Assembly (NCBI GenBank): GCA_945862315.1
Contig: CAMAXW010000009.1
Location: forward strand, 1 to 64,000
DNA length: 64,000 nucleotides
Direction of reading: 5' to 3'
Source: Klebsiella pneumoniae
GTDB taxonomy: Bacteria > Pseudomonadota > Gammaproteobacteria > Ga0077536
Shown: positions 37,324-46,982 of the stretch, one piece after another
How the letters are laid out: each line of letters opens with the position of its first letter
How positions within the stretch are numbered: the first letter of the stretch is position 1
Position numbers and translations under genes: made by a program
The notes under the pieces: model-generated
The model's database searches: none
Seen by the model: the letters and a program-made list of their open reading frames with translations, nothing else
Told to the model about the DNA's origin: nothing

Positions 37324-38198
37324 TGTCCATTCTGATCAACAAACACACACGCGTCCTGGTGCAGGGTTTCACCGGCAAACAGGGTACTTTTCACGCCACG
37401 CAGGCCATCGCTTATGGCACTCAACTGGTGGGCGGGGTCACCCCGGGCCGCGGGGGTAATCAACACCTCGACCGACCCATTTTCGACACTGTCCACGCGG
37501 CGGTCAAAGCGACCGGCGCCGACGCCAGCATGATCTTCGTGCCGCCGCCGTTCGCGGCAGATGCCATCGCCGAAGCGGTCGATGGCGGGATCAAAATCAT
37601 CGCCTGCATTACCGAGGGCATTCCGGTACTCGACATGCTGAAAGTGAAGCACATGTTGATGAGCCATCCCGAGGTGCGTCTGATCGGTCCCAACTGCCCG
37701 GGCGTGATTACCCCCGGCGAATGCAAAATGGGCATCATGCCAGCCGCCATTCACCGTCCCGGTCGCATCGGCATCGTCTCGCGCTCCGGCACGCTGACCT
37801 ATGAGGCAGTCCATCAAACCACCAACGCAGGCTTAGGCCAAAGCACCTGCGTGGGCATCGGTGGGGATCCCATTCAGGGCATGAATTTCATCGACTGCCT
37901 GCGCCTGTTCGAAGCGGATCCGCAAACTGAAGGCATCATCATGGTGGGCGAAATTGGCGGCTCCGCCGAAGAAGATGCCGCGGCATTTATTGCCCAGTAC
38001 GTGACCAAGCCCGTGGTTGGCTATATTGCCGGCGTGACCGCCCCCCCCGGCAAGCGGATGGGGCACGCGGGTGCCATTATTGCTGGCGGGAAGGGTACGG
38101 CGGCGGATAAATACGCTGCGCTGGAAGCCGCGGGCGTACGCACCGTCAATTCCCCGGCTGAGCTTGGGGCGGCGATGAAGCGTGCGTTACAGGGATAG
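37323..38198 (+). CDS. sucD: Succinyl-CoA synthetase alpha subunit
   Basis: 291 residues. CoA-binding Rossmann N-terminus: [15 protein letters not shown] (about 11-25). The phosphorylated histidine is in [16 protein letters not shown] (about 242-257). [12 protein letters not shown] and [13 protein letters not shown] are also present. The start is fixed by the TAATG junction with sucC. Followed by nadE after 12-27 bases, so a three-gene operon is likely. sucAB and sdh genes, often adjacent, are not here. Confidence 0.97.
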   Translation: MSILINKHTRVLVQGFTGKQGTFHATQAIAYGTQLVGGVTPGRGGNQHLDRPIFDTVHAAVKATGADASMIFVPPPFAADAIAEAVDGGIKIIACITEGIPVLDMLKVKHMLMSHPEVRLIGPNCPGVITPGECKMGIMPAAIHRPGRIGIVSRSGTLTYEAVHQTTNAGLGQSTCVGIGGDPIQGMNFIDCLRLFEADPQTEGIIMVGEIGGSAEEDAAAFIAQYVTKPVVGYIAGVTAPPGKRMGHAGAIIAGGKGTAADKYAALEAAGVRTVNSPAELGAAMKRALQG

Positions 38199-38225
38199 AA
38201 AGCCGCCTCAATGCAAGCGCGCCCG

Positions 38226-39863
38226 ATGAAAATCGTTCTGGCCCAACTCAACCTCTGCGTTGGCGACATCGCCGGTAATACGGCGCGCATCATGCAGGCC
38301 ATGGCCACGGCCCGCGATGATTACCAAGCCCGGCTGGTGGCGTTCCCAGAACTCGCCATCACCGGCTATCCACCCGAGGACTTGCTGTTTAGGCCGGGGC
38401 TACATCGGCGGGTGGAGCACGCGCTGCGGCAAATTAGGCAAGCCTCGCAGGGCATTGCGGTGCTGGTTGGCCACCCACAGGCGCTGGATGGGGCGGTTTA
38501 TAACTGTGCCAGCCTCTTCGATGAGGGCGCCGAGCGCGCTTGTTATCGCAAACAGCGTCTGCCCAACTATGCGGTCTTCGACGAGAAGCGATATTTCGTC
38601 GCGGGTGAGGCGGCGTGCGTCGTCGAGCTCGACGGCGTGGCCTTGGGGCTGAGCATCTGCGAGGACATCTGGGATCCCACCACCGCCGTCAGCGCCCGCG
38701 CCGCCGGCGCGCAAGTGCTGTTGAATATCAACGCATCCCCCTACAGCCTGCACAAACGCACCGTGCGCCGGGCGGCGGTTAAAACGGCGATCCAGTCTGC
38801 TGGTATCCCGGTGCTCTACTTGAATTTAGTGGGTGCCCAAGACGAACTCGTCTTCGATGGCGGCTCGTTCGTGATGGATGCCGCGGGAACTGAAGTGGTG
38901 AGTGCAGCGGAGTTTGTGGAGGAACTCGTGTGCGTCGAAGTGCGGGGTGAGGTGCCGGGGCTATCGATCACGGGCCCACGTGCGACGCCGCTCGACGAAA
39001 CCGCCGGGGTGTATCAAGCCTTGGTGCTCGGGGTGCGCGATTACGTGCACAAAAATCGCTTCAGCGGCGCGGTGATCGGGCTATCGGGTGGCATCGATTC
39101 CGCCTTGACGCTTGCGATCGCCGCAGACGCGCTAGGTGCGGCCAACGTCAGCGCGATTTCTATGCCCTCGCGCTACACCCTGGACATGAGCATTGAGGAT
39201 GCGCTGGAACAAGCCCGGCGCATGGGCTGCGAGTGCCATGTCGTGGGCATCGAAGCGCCCTTCACGGCCTTTAATGCGTGCCTAGAACCGGTGTTTGCCG
39301 GGCGCGCAGCCGACGTCACCGAAGAGAATATTCAGGCCCGCTGCCGGGGCATCCTGCTCATGGCGATATCGAATAAAACCGGCCGCATGGTGCTCACCAC
39401 CGGTAACAAAAGCGAAATGGCGGTGGGCTACGCCACCCTTTATGGCGACATGGCGGGCGGTTTTGCACCCTTGAAAGATTGCCCCAAAACGCTGGTTTAT
39501 GCGTTGGCACGCTGGCGCAACGCCCAAAGTGCAGTGCCTAGCATCCCGCCGCGGGTGATTGAGCGGCCGCCCACCGCAGAACTGCGTCCGGACCAGAAAG
39601 ACACCGACAGCCTCCCCCCCTATGAGGTGTTAGACCCGTTGCTGGAGCGGTACATCGAACGGGATCAAACCCCTCAAGAAATTGCGGCAGCAGGGTTTGA
39701 ACTGGAAACAGTAAAACGCGTGGCGCGCATGGTGGACCGCAATGAGTACAAGCGGCGTCAGGCGGCACCCGGGGTGCGCATCACCGAGCGTGCTTTTGGC
39801 CGTGACCGGCGCTTTCCGATTACCTCGCGCTATGACGAGCAGGAGCCGGTACCACCGGCTTAA
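38226..39863 (+). CDS. nadE: Glutamine-dependent NAD+ synthetase
   Basis: 545 residues with two domains. The N-terminal nitrilase-type glutaminase has the Glu-Lys-Cys triad in FPELAITGYPPEDLL, YRKQRLPNY and GLSICEDIWDP. The C-terminal synthetase has SGGIDSALTLAIA (P-loop) and TGNKSEMAVGYATLYGDMAGG. It amidates nicotinate adenine dinucleotide. The ATG at 38226 (MKIVLAQLN) fits the family best; an ATG at 38211 would add five residues. Convergent with bamD. Confidence 0.94.
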   Translation: MKIVLAQLNLCVGDIAGNTARIMQAMATARDDYQARLVAFPELAITGYPPEDLLFRPGLHRRVEHALRQIRQASQGIAVLVGHPQALDGAVYNCASLFDEGAERACYRKQRLPNYAVFDEKRYFVAGEAACVVELDGVALGLSICEDIWDPTTAVSARAAGAQVLLNINASPYSLHKRTVRRAAVKTAIQSAGIPVLYLNLVGAQDELVFDGGSFVMDAAGTEVVSAAEFVEELVCVEVRGEVPGLSITGPRATPLDETAGVYQALVLGVRDYVHKNRFSGAVIGLSGGIDSALTLAIAADALGAANVSAISMPSRYTLDMSIEDALEQARRMGCECHVVGIEAPFTAFNACLEPVFAGRAADVTEENIQARCRGILLMAISNKTGRMVLTTGNKSEMAVGYATLYGDMAGGFAPLKDCPKTLVYALARWRNAQSAVPSIPPRVIERPPTAELRPDQKDTDSLPPYEVLDPLLERYIERDQTPQEIAAAGFELETVKRVARMVDRNEYKRRQAAPGVRITERAFGRDRRFPITSRYDEQEPVPPA

Positions 39864-39880
39864 ACCCGCAGGCGTGGGTT
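39863..39880. terminator. Hairpin between nadE and bamD ends
   Basis: AACCCGC, loop AGGC, GTGGGTT (one G-U pair) overlaps the nadE stop and lies just before the bamD stop. It could act on both converging transcripts, though there is no T run. Confidence 0.35.
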
Positions 39881-39882
39881 GA

Positions 39883-40689
39883 TCAATCTACCGAGGTTTC
39901 TTTGACGGCTTCGATGCCGGGGTCATCGGGGTAATTGAGTTCCAGCACCCGCAAAGCATCGGCCGAAAGGTCGTCTAGTTGTAACACTTTGTACGCCTTT
40001 GCCAGCAACCCCAACGCCGCAGGCATCGCCGGAGTTTGCTGGTAGTTTTCGACCACGTAACGGGCCCGATTAGCAGCCGCCACAAAAGCGCCGCGACGCA
40101 TGTACCAGTTAGCCACGTTCACTTCGTGCTGGGCGAGGATATTGCGCAGAAAGCGCATGCGTAGCTGGGAATCCGCCACGTAGCGGCTGTCCGGGAAACG
40201 CTTGATGAGTTCGCTAAAGTCGTTGAACGCCTTGAGTGAGGCACCCGGATCACGCTGCGAAGCATCGCGCGCAAGATGCCGCTCAATCGCGCCCTTACCG
40301 GTGTTGAAATTAATCAATCCGCGCAGATAGAAAGCGTAGTCCATCGACGGATGGGTGGGGTTGAGCTTCATGAACCGGTCAACGGCGGCAATTGCCTTGG
40401 GCAGTTCTTCAGATTTGTAGTGGCAATACGCTAGCTCTAGCTGAGCCTGTGGCGCGTAGGCCCCGAAAGGATATCTGCCCTGGAGTTTTTCGTAGTAGTC
40501 GATGGCGCCGTTACACGAGCCGGCATCTAGACGTTCCTTGGCCGCAAAATAGAGTTTGTCTTCCGGCCAGTTCTCCGGAATATCCTCCGCATCTTTATCC
40601 GGCAGCAGGCCGCAGCCTGCCATGAGCAGCCCCAGCAACAAGATTGCAAGCGCGCGCTTGGCCACGAACAGGGTCGATAATTGGTTCAC
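39883..40689 (-). CDS. bamD: Outer-membrane assembly lipoprotein BamD
   Basis: 268 residues. The lipobox LLMAGC puts the lipidated cysteine at about 26. The mature part is built of TPR helices: LYFAAKERLDAGSCNGAIDYYEKLQGRYPFG, then AYCHYKSEELPKAIAAVDRFMKLNP and later VANWYMRRGAFVAAANRARYVVENY. It is the essential BAM component that couples BamA to the lipoproteins. The start is GTG with no clear ribosome-binding site. It is divergent from rluD, the usual neighbour. Confidence 0.94.
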   Translation of the reverse strand: MNQLSTLFVAKRALAILLLGLLMAGCGLLPDKDAEDIPENWPEDKLYFAAKERLDAGSCNGAIDYYEKLQGRYPFGAYAPQAQLELAYCHYKSEELPKAIAAVDRFMKLNPTHPSMDYAFYLRGLINFNTGKGAIERHLARDASQRDPGASLKAFNDFSELIKRFPDSRYVADSQLRMRFLRNILAQHEVNVANWYMRRGAFVAAANRARYVVENYQQTPAMPAALGLLAKAYKVLQLDDLSADALRVLELNYPDDPGIEAVKETSVD

Positions 40690-40720
40690 TAAAGTTCAAG
40701 ACCGTCGTTCTGGGGCAAAT

Positions 40721-40749
40721 ATTGTAGTACTTGCGAGCGGTGAGACCAA
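40721..40749 (-). promoter_or_regulatory. Possible sigma-70 promoter for bamD
   Basis: On the minus strand TTGGTC and TACAAT are 17 bases apart, and the predicted start is about 25 bases before the bamD GTG. The -10 matches five of six, the -35 three of six. Confidence 0.5.
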
Positions 40750-40750
40750 G

Positions 40751-40768
40751 GCAAGTGCTGCCACTTGC
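40751..40768. other. Perfect hairpin before rluD
   Basis: GCAAGTG, loop CTGC, CACTTGC, ending 16 bases before the rluD ATG and just before its AGGT ribosome-binding site. If within the leader it could affect translation or mRNA stability. It could also be an operator for the divergent pair. Confidence 0.5.
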
Positions 40769-40784
40769 AGGTAGACTCCACGCT

Positions 40785-41750
40785 ATGAATGAAGTTCGCC
40801 GCCATGAGATCCGGATTCCCTCCGAACTCGGCGGCCGCCGTCTGGATCAGGCGCTGGCCGCAGTTTTTGAGGATTACTCGCGCACAATGCTGACAACTTG
40901 GATCCGTGAGGGTCGGGTTTTTCTAAACGATCGGCCCTGCCGCCCCCGCGATACCGTCGCGGCTGGCGACCGCATCGCAGTCGAAGCCGTGTTAGCGGCA
41001 AGCGCAGAAACCATCCCTGAACCCGTAGAGTTCACCACTATCCACGAGGACCGCGCGCTTATCGTGGTCGATAAACCCGCCGGGCTTGTGGTGCACCCAG
41101 GTGCCGGCAACAGCCATCGCACGCTGGTCAACGGGCTGCTGCACCGCTATCCAGAGCTCACCGCCTTACCGCGCGCCGGTCTTATTCATCGCCTCGACAA
41201 AGACACTTCGGGCCTGCTGGTGGTGGCCCGCACACCGCGAGCCTTCCAACGCCTCACCGCGATGATGGCCGAGCGTGAAATCCACCGCACTTACGCGGCG
41301 ATCGTGCACGGCGTGGTGGTCGCGGGCGGGACGATTGAGGCCTCTATCGCCCGCGATCGCCGCCAGAGAACCCGCATGCGCGTCGCGGAAGGCGGGCGCG
41401 AGGCGGTAACCCACTACCGGGTTACCAGCAAGTTCCGGGAACACACGCTGCTTGAAATTGCGCTAGAAACTGGGCGCACACACCAGATCCGCGTCCATTT
41501 GCAATACGTCGGCAGCCCCATCGTGGGCGATCCGACCTACGGTATGCGGCAGCGCGTACCCGCCGGCGCACAGCCCGAGTTGCTGGTTGCCTTACGGGGC
41601 CTCAAACGCCAAGCGCTGCACGCCTTGCGTCTGGCATTTCCACATCCCAGTGGACGGGGCACCGTAGAAGCCGAATCCCCATTGCCCGCAGACATCGTGA
41701 GCTTGCTCGCCGCGCTGGCACAGGACACCGCTGCCGCCTTGCACAAATGA
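40785..41750 (+). CDS. rluD: 23S rRNA pseudouridine synthase RluD
   Basis: 321 residues. An S4 RNA-binding domain (about 10-80, GRRLDQALAAVF...TWIREGRVFLN) is followed by the catalytic domain with the aspartate motif GLIHRLDKDTSGLLVVA (about 131-147) and late TGRTHQIRVHLQYVG. It makes pseudouridines in helix 69 of 23S rRNA. The ATG at 40785 begins the conserved region. pgeF overlaps its stop by four bases. Confidence 0.93.
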   Translation: MNEVRRHEIRIPSELGGRRLDQALAAVFEDYSRTMLTTWIREGRVFLNDRPCRPRDTVAAGDRIAVEAVLAASAETIPEPVEFTTIHEDRALIVVDKPAGLVVHPGAGNSHRTLVNGLLHRYPELTALPRAGLIHRLDKDTSGLLVVARTPRAFQRLTAMMAEREIHRTYAAIVHGVVVAGGTIEASIARDRRQRTRMRVAEGGREAVTHYRVTSKFREHTLLEIALETGRTHQIRVHLQYVGSPIVGDPTYGMRQRVPAGAQPELLVALRGLKRQALHALRLAFPHPSGRGTVEAESPLPADIVSLLAALAQDTAAALHK

Positions 41751-42493
41751 TTTCGGCGCTCAGCCCCGCTTGGCCCGCGCCACTCGGGGTTTGTGCCTAC
41801 TTCACCACGCGTCACGGCGGCACCAGTGTCGGCGCCTATACCAGTCTCAATCTGGCCACCCACGTGGGTGATGATCCGGCGGCAGTCGCGGCCAACCGCG
41901 CGCGCCTCTCGCAGGCCTTAGTCTTACCCTCCGCGCCACGCTGGCTGGCACAAATTCACGGCGCACAAGCCGTTGAGGTGACCCGCCCCACCGCGACCCC
42001 GCCGGTGGCGGACGCGGCCTGGACTAGCGCCCGCAATGTGGTGTGCGCGGTACTGACCGCTGACTGTCTACCCATCCTGTTATGCAACCTCACCGGTACT
42101 AAGGTGGCCGCCATTCATGCCGGCTGGCGGGGACTGGCGGGCGGTGTGATTGCCAATACCTGTGAAAAATTCGCGGCGGCAGGCCCCTGGATTGCGTGGA
42201 TAGGTCCTGGCATCGGGCCCCAGGCCTATGAGGTTGGTGTGGATCTCCGCGAACGGTTTTTGGCTTTAGACGAGGCCTATGCCGAGGCGTTTCATTATGC
42301 TGAGGGTGCTTGGCACGCTAATCTTGCCCGCATCGCGCACCACCAACTCCAGCGCGCGGGGGCGACCAACATTGCCACCTACGCCGGCTACACGGATAGC
42401 CAGCCGGCAGAGTTTCCTTCTTTTCGGCGCGATGGCGTGTGCGGTCGCTTCGCCAGCCTGATCTGGATCAGTGAAGAGACCCCGCAATGTTGA
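41747..42493 (+). CDS. pgeF: Peptidoglycan-editing / polyphenol oxidase-like protein PgeF (YfiH)
   Basis: 248 residues with the multicopper-like YfiH fold. Metal ligands are seen in FTTRHGGTSVGAY, the Cys in TADCLPILL and the His in [15 protein letters not shown]. In Escherichia coli the protein removes UDP-MurNAc-L-Ser mistakes in peptidoglycan synthesis. The start overlaps rluD by four bases (ATGA). The sigma-32 promoter of clpB begins inside its last codons. Confidence 0.91.
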   Translation: MISALSPAWPAPLGVCAYFTTRHGGTSVGAYTSLNLATHVGDDPAAVAANRARLSQALVLPSAPRWLAQIHGAQAVEVTRPTATPPVADAAWTSARNVVCAVLTADCLPILLCNLTGTKVAAIHAGWRGLAGGVIANTCEKFAAAGPWIAWIGPGIGPQAYEVGVDLRERFLALDEAYAEAFHYAEGAWHANLARIAHHQLQRAGATNIATYAGYTDSQPAEFPSFRRDGVCGRFASLIWISEETPQC

Positions 42494-42516
42494 TAAACCA
42501 AGACGTGACCCCATCT
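42489..42516 (+). promoter_or_regulatory. Sigma-32 heat-shock promoter of clpB
   Basis: GTTGATA, 13 bases, then CCCCATCT, very close to the sigma-32 consensus CTTGAAA-N13-CCCCATNT. It starts in the pgeF stop region and would begin transcription about 30 bases before the clpB ATG. Confidence 0.72.
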
Positions 42517-42552
42517 GGGGGTTAATCGTTTCAATTTATCAAGGACTGGCCC

Positions 42553-45126
42553 ATGCGCACCGACAAAATGACCACCCGCTTTCAACAGGCACTGGCCGAC
42601 GCTCAAAGCCGCGCGTTAGGACTAGACCACCAGTTTATTGAGCCGCTCCACCTCCTCTCAGCACTCCTTGAGGCCGAGGGCAGCACACTCAAACATGTGT
42701 TGGGAAAAAGTGGCGTGGAGGTGGGTGCTTTGCGCACCCAACTCACCAAAGCGCTCGCCGGGCTCCCCAAGGTCGAGGGATCCGGCGGGGATGTACAAGC
42801 TTCGAACCCATTGATCCGGGTCCTTAACCTCACCGAAAAACTCGCCCAGAAACGGGGTGACGCGTTTATTTCCAGCGAGTTGTTCCTCCTCGCCGCGCTG
42901 GGTGATCCGGGAGAACTGGGCAGCATCCTGAAGCGGCTAGGCGCGCAGGAAGCGCCGATTCTAAAGGCCATTGAAAGCCTCCGGGGGGGTGAGACCGTGG
43001 ATGATGCAAACGCTGAAGAAAACCGCCAAGCGCTCGAGAAATACACCACCGACCTCACCGCACGCGCCGCACAAGGCAAGCTGGATCCCGTGATTGGCCG
43101 CGATGAAGAAATCCGCCGCACCATCCAGGTGTTACAGCGACGCACCAAGAATAATCCGGTACTCATCGGCGAACCCGGGGTGGGCAAAACCGCCATCGTT
43201 GAAGGCTTGGCGCAGCGGATTGTTAATGGGGAAGTGCCTGAAGGCCTGAAGCGCAAGCGCGTGCTGTCGCTGGACCTCGCAGCCCTGATCGCGGGGGCTA
43301 AATTTCGCGGCGAATTTGAAGAACGGCTGAAAGCCGTGCTCACCGATTTGGCCCGTCAGGAAGGCCAAGTGGTGCTGTTCATTGATGAGCTGCATACCTT
43401 GGTGGGTGCCGGCAAAGCGGAAGGCGCGATGGACGCCGGCAATATGCTGAAACCGGCGTTGGCGCGTGGCGAATTACACTGCATCGGCGCGACAACGCTG
43501 GACGAATACCGCCGATATGTGGAAAAAGACGCCGCCCTCGAACGGCGTTTCCAACGGGTGATAGTGGACGAGCCATCGATCGAAGACACCATCGCTATCC
43601 TGCGGGGACTCAAAGAAAAATATGCCGTCCACCACGGGGTCGAAATTACCGATCCGGCGCTCGTTGCGGCCGCGCAGTTGTCTTATCGCTACATCGCTGA
43701 CCGGCAGCTTCCCGACAAAGCTATCGATCTGATCGACGAGGCCGCCAGTCGCATCAGTATCGAGATCGATTCGAAACCAGAGGAACTCGACCGCATCGAC
43801 CGCAAAGTTATCCAACTCAAGATCGAGCGCGAAGCCTTACGCAAAGAAACGGACGACGCCTCCAAGCGGCGGCTAGCGGACCTCGAAGCCCAGTTGGATA
43901 AAATTGAGCGCGAGGCTGCCGATCTAGAGGAAATCTGGAAATCAGAAAAGGCCGCGCTGTTCGGCACGCATCAAGTGCAAGCAGAGTTGGAACGGGCGCG
44001 ACAAAATTTTGACTTGGCCCGCCGCAGCAGTGACCTAAGCCGGATGTCCGAGCTGCAATATGGGGTGATCCCAGCATTGGAAAAACAGCTGCTCGCCACC
44101 TCGGACACCGAGCTGCCACCCATGCGGCTGCTGCGTAATCGTGTCACAGAGGAAGAAATCGCCGAGGTGGTGTCGAAGTGGACCGGGATTCCAGTCAGCA
44201 AAATGTTGGAAAGCGATCGGGCCAAATTACTGCGCATGGAAACGGCACTGCATCGCCGGGTAGTGGGACAGGAACAGGCTCTAACGGCGGTCGCCAACGC
44301 CATTCGGCGCACGCGGGCCGGCTTATCGGATCCGCGTCGGCCTAATGGATCCTTTCTATTTTTGGGCCCTACCGGGGTCGGCAAGACCGAACTGTGCAAA
44401 GCGTTGGCCGAGTTCCTGTTCGACACAGAAGACGCGATGGTCCGCATCGATATGTCTGAATATATGGAAAAACACGCTGTTTCACGCCTGATTGGCGCGC
44501 CGCCCGGCTATGTGGGCTACGAAGAGGGTGGCTATCTCACCGAGACCGTGCGGCGTAAACCCTACTCGGTTATCTTGCTGGATGAGATTGAGAAAGCCCA
44601 CCCCGAGGTTTTCAATATCTTGCTGCAGGTTCTCGACGAGGGGCGCCTGACCGATGGCCACGGCCGCACGGTGGACTTCCGAAACACCGTGATCGTGATG
44701 ACCTCCAACCTCGGATCGCAGCGCATCCAGCAGTTGGACGAGGGCGTGGACTACGCCGTCATGCGCGCCGCCGTGATGGAAGAAGTCTGGCTGAGCTTCC
44801 GCCCAGAGTTCATCAATCGTATCGATGAAATAGTGGTCTTCCACAGTTTGCTCCCGGCACAGATTCGGGCCATCGCGGAAGTGCAGATTACTTACCTCCG
44901 GCAACGGCTAGCCGAACAGCAAATTAAGCTGGATATTACGAGCGCTGCGGTCGATACCTTGGGGGAGGCTGGTTTCGATATGGCGTACGGCGCCCGTCCG
45001 CTCAAGCGCGCGGTGCAAAGCTACCTCGAGACGCCGCTTTCCGTCGCGTTGCTCGATGGACGTTTTGGGGCCGGCGACACCATTAAGGTGGACGTAGTCG
45101 ATGGGAAATTCACCTTCGGGCACTAA
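42553..45126 (+). CDS. clpB: ATP-dependent disaggregase ClpB
   Basis: 857 residues. Clp N-domain (about 1-145), first AAA+ with [13 protein letters not shown] (about 206-218), the M-domain coiled coil (about 410-520, rich in E, R and K), and second AAA+ with [14 protein letters not shown] (about 606-619) and [14 protein letters not shown]. It rescues aggregated proteins together with DnaK. AAGGA precedes the ATG. Heat control is indicated by the sigma-32 promoter. Confidence 0.97.
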   Translation: MRTDKMTTRFQQALADAQSRALGLDHQFIEPLHLLSALLEAEGSTLKHVLGKSGVEVGALRTQLTKALAGLPKVEGSGGDVQASNPLIRVLNLTEKLAQKRGDAFISSELFLLAALGDPGELGSILKRLGAQEAPILKAIESLRGGETVDDANAEENRQALEKYTTDLTARAAQGKLDPVIGRDEEIRRTIQVLQRRTKNNPVLIGEPGVGKTAIVEGLAQRIVNGEVPEGLKRKRVLSLDLAALIAGAKFRGEFEERLKAVLTDLARQEGQVVLFIDELHTLVGAGKAEGAMDAGNMLKPALARGELHCIGATTLDEYRRYVEKDAALERRFQRVIVDEPSIEDTIAILRGLKEKYAVHHGVEITDPALVAAAQLSYRYIADRQLPDKAIDLIDEAASRISIEIDSKPEELDRIDRKVIQLKIEREALRKETDDASKRRLADLEAQLDKIEREAADLEEIWKSEKAALFGTHQVQAELERARQNFDLARRSSDLSRMSELQYGVIPALEKQLLATSDTELPPMRLLRNRVTEEEIAEVVSKWTGIPVSKMLESDRAKLLRMETALHRRVVGQEQALTAVANAIRRTRAGLSDPRRPNGSFLFLGPTGVGKTELCKALAEFLFDTEDAMVRIDMSEYMEKHAVSRLIGAPPGYVGYEEGGYLTETVRRKPYSVILLDEIEKAHPEVFNILLQVLDEGRLTDGHGRTVDFRNTVIVMTSNLGSQRIQQLDEGVDYAVMRAAVMEEVWLSFRPEFINRIDEIVVFHSLLPAQIRAIAEVQITYLRQRLAEQQIKLDITSAAVDTLGEAGFDMAYGARPLKRAVQSYLETPLSVALLDGRFGAGDTIKVDVVDGKFTFGH

Positions 45127-45148
45127 ACGGGCCACCCACCGCGTTAAA

Positions 45149-45224
45149 AAAAGAGAAGATGGGAGGGCTGCAGCTTAAATAAGTAACTGTGATGGTTATT
45201 TAGCAGCCTTTCATCTACTCTTTT
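45149..45224. other. Long bulged stem-loop between clpB and pilB
   Basis: The left arm runs 45149-45182 and the right arm 45196-45224. Paired blocks are AAAAGAG/CTCTTTT, AGATG/CATCT, GGA/TTT (two G-U), GGCTGC/GCAGCC and TAAATAA/TTATTTA, broken by one mismatch, a one-base bulge and a four-base bulge, with a 13-base loop. That is about 28 pairs. Terminator of clpB, small RNA or miniature inverted-repeat element are all possible. Confidence 0.7.
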
Positions 45225-45263
45225 CGAAGTTTGGAACAGCTTTTAACCTGAGGGAAAACGCCC

Positions 45264-46979
45264 GTGGCAGCCAGCCCTAACCGCATTCACCTGACCGGAC
45301 TGGCACGCAAACTGGTCACCGACGGGGTGCTTGAAGAACCGATTGCCATCCAGGCTTTTCAGGCCGCGCTGAGCGCTAAAACATCCTTCGTCAAATATCT
45401 CATTGATCAGAAGCTCAGCGATTCCAAAACGGTGGCCCAAGCGGCTTCCCAAGAGTTTGGGGTTTCGCTGATTGACATCGAGTCGCTAGAAATAGACCCC
45501 GATGTCGTGAAGCTCGTCAGCGAAGAATTAATTCTTCGGCATCATGCGCTACCGATCTTCAGACGCGGCAACCGGGTATTCATCGCCGTCTCTGACCCCA
45601 CCAACCTGCAGGCCCTGGACGAAATAAAGTTTCACCTCGGCGCCAACACCGAAGCCGTGCTGGTAGAAGAAAACAAGCTCAAGGTCGCGATTGAAAAATC
45701 TCTCGCTGCAACGGAATCCGGCCTAGGGGCCTTGAACGATGGCGATTTTGAGAACCTCGATGACCTGGAAATTGGCCCACAAATTGAGACCGCCGCCGAG
45801 AGTTCGGAGGTGGACGACGCGCCGGTAGTGCGCTTTGTCAACAAAGTGCTGCTCGACGCCATTAAGCGTGGTGCCTCTGACCTCCACTTCGAACCCTACG
45901 AGAAAATCTATCGCGTGCGCTTTCGGGTGGACGGCATGCTGTCCGAAATCGCCAAGCCGCCGCTGGCCCTGGCCGGCAAAATTGCAGCACGTATCAAGGT
46001 AATGTCCCGACTGGACGTGTCCGAACGCCGCGTGCCACAAGACGGCCGCATCAAATTAAAGCTGTCTAAAACCAAGTCCATCGATTTTCGGGTGAGCACC
46101 TGCCCAACGCTTTACGGCGAAAAATGCGTGATGCGTATCCTTAACTCAGATGCCGCGTCGCTCAACATCGACCAACTGGGCTATGAGGACGTACAAAAAG
46201 ACCTTTTCCTCAAGAATCTGCAAAAACCCTACGGCATGTTTTTGGTCACCGGTCCGACCGGCAGCGGCAAAACCGTCTCGCTTTACACCGGCATCAATAT
46301 CCTCAACCAAGAGGACATCAATATTTCCACGGCGGAAGACCCCGTGGAAATCAACCTGCCCGGGGTGAACCAAGTGCAGGTAGATGAGCGCACCGGCATG
46401 ACCTTCCCGAAAGCGCTGAAGGCGTTTCTGCGTCAGGATCCAGACATCATTCTAGTGGGCGAGATTCGCGATTTTGAAACGGCATCTATCGCCGTAAAGG
46501 CCGCCCAAACGGGCCACATGGTGATGTCCACGTTACACACCAACGATGGCCCACAGACACTCACGCGGCTGCAGGACATGGGCATTCCACCATTCGCCGT
46601 GGCAACCACCATTAACATTATTACGGGGCAACGCTTGGCGCGTCGGCTGCACCCCGATTACCGTATCCCGTTGGAGATCCCGACTGAGGCCCTCCTGAAA
46701 GAAGGTTTCACGCAAGAGGAAATCGACGCCGGCTTTAGGCTCTACGGTCCAGGTTCCAGCACAGATTGTCCGACCGGCTATAAAGGCCGGGTCGGGATTT
46801 ATCAGGTGATGCCAATCACCGACTCCCTGAAGCGGCTCATCATTGAAGGGGCGAATGCCATGCGGCTCGCAGACCAATCCCGAGCCGAAGGTATTTGGGA
46901 CATCCGTAAATCTGCCTTAAACAAGGCGCGCCGCGGCATCACGAGCCTGTCCGAGATCAATCGTGTGACGGTGGAATAA
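45264..46979 (+). CDS. pilB: Type IV pilus extension ATPase PilB
   Basis: 571 residues. The N1 domain (about 1-140) includes a LIDQKLSD-type segment. The ATPase core has RFRVDGMLSEI, Walker A GPTGSGKTVSLYTG, the acidic box EDPVEI, Walker B ILVGEIRD and the His box TGHMVMSTLHTND. The tetracysteine zinc site expected after RLARRL is missing: the protein reads HPDYRIPL and later GSSTDCPTGYKG, with a single cysteine. The start is GTG with AGGG about ten bases before. It powers pilus assembly with PilC. Confidence 0.95.
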   Translation: MAASPNRIHLTGLARKLVTDGVLEEPIAIQAFQAALSAKTSFVKYLIDQKLSDSKTVAQAASQEFGVSLIDIESLEIDPDVVKLVSEELILRHHALPIFRRGNRVFIAVSDPTNLQALDEIKFHLGANTEAVLVEENKLKVAIEKSLAATESGLGALNDGDFENLDDLEIGPQIETAAESSEVDDAPVVRFVNKVLLDAIKRGASDLHFEPYEKIYRVRFRVDGMLSEIAKPPLALAGKIAARIKVMSRLDVSERRVPQDGRIKLKLSKTKSIDFRVSTCPTLYGEKCVMRILNSDAASLNIDQLGYEDVQKDLFLKNLQKPYGMFLVTGPTGSGKTVSLYTGINILNQEDINISTAEDPVEINLPGVNQVQVDERTGMTFPKALKAFLRQDPDIILVGEIRDFETASIAVKAAQTGHMVMSTLHTNDGPQTLTRLQDMGIPPFAVATTINIITGQRLARRLHPDYRIPLEIPTEALLKEGFTQEEIDAGFRLYGPGSSTDCPTGYKGRVGIYQVMPITDSLKRLIIEGANAMRLADQSRAEGIWDIRKSALNKARRGITSLSEINRVTVE

Positions 46980-46982
46980 ACC

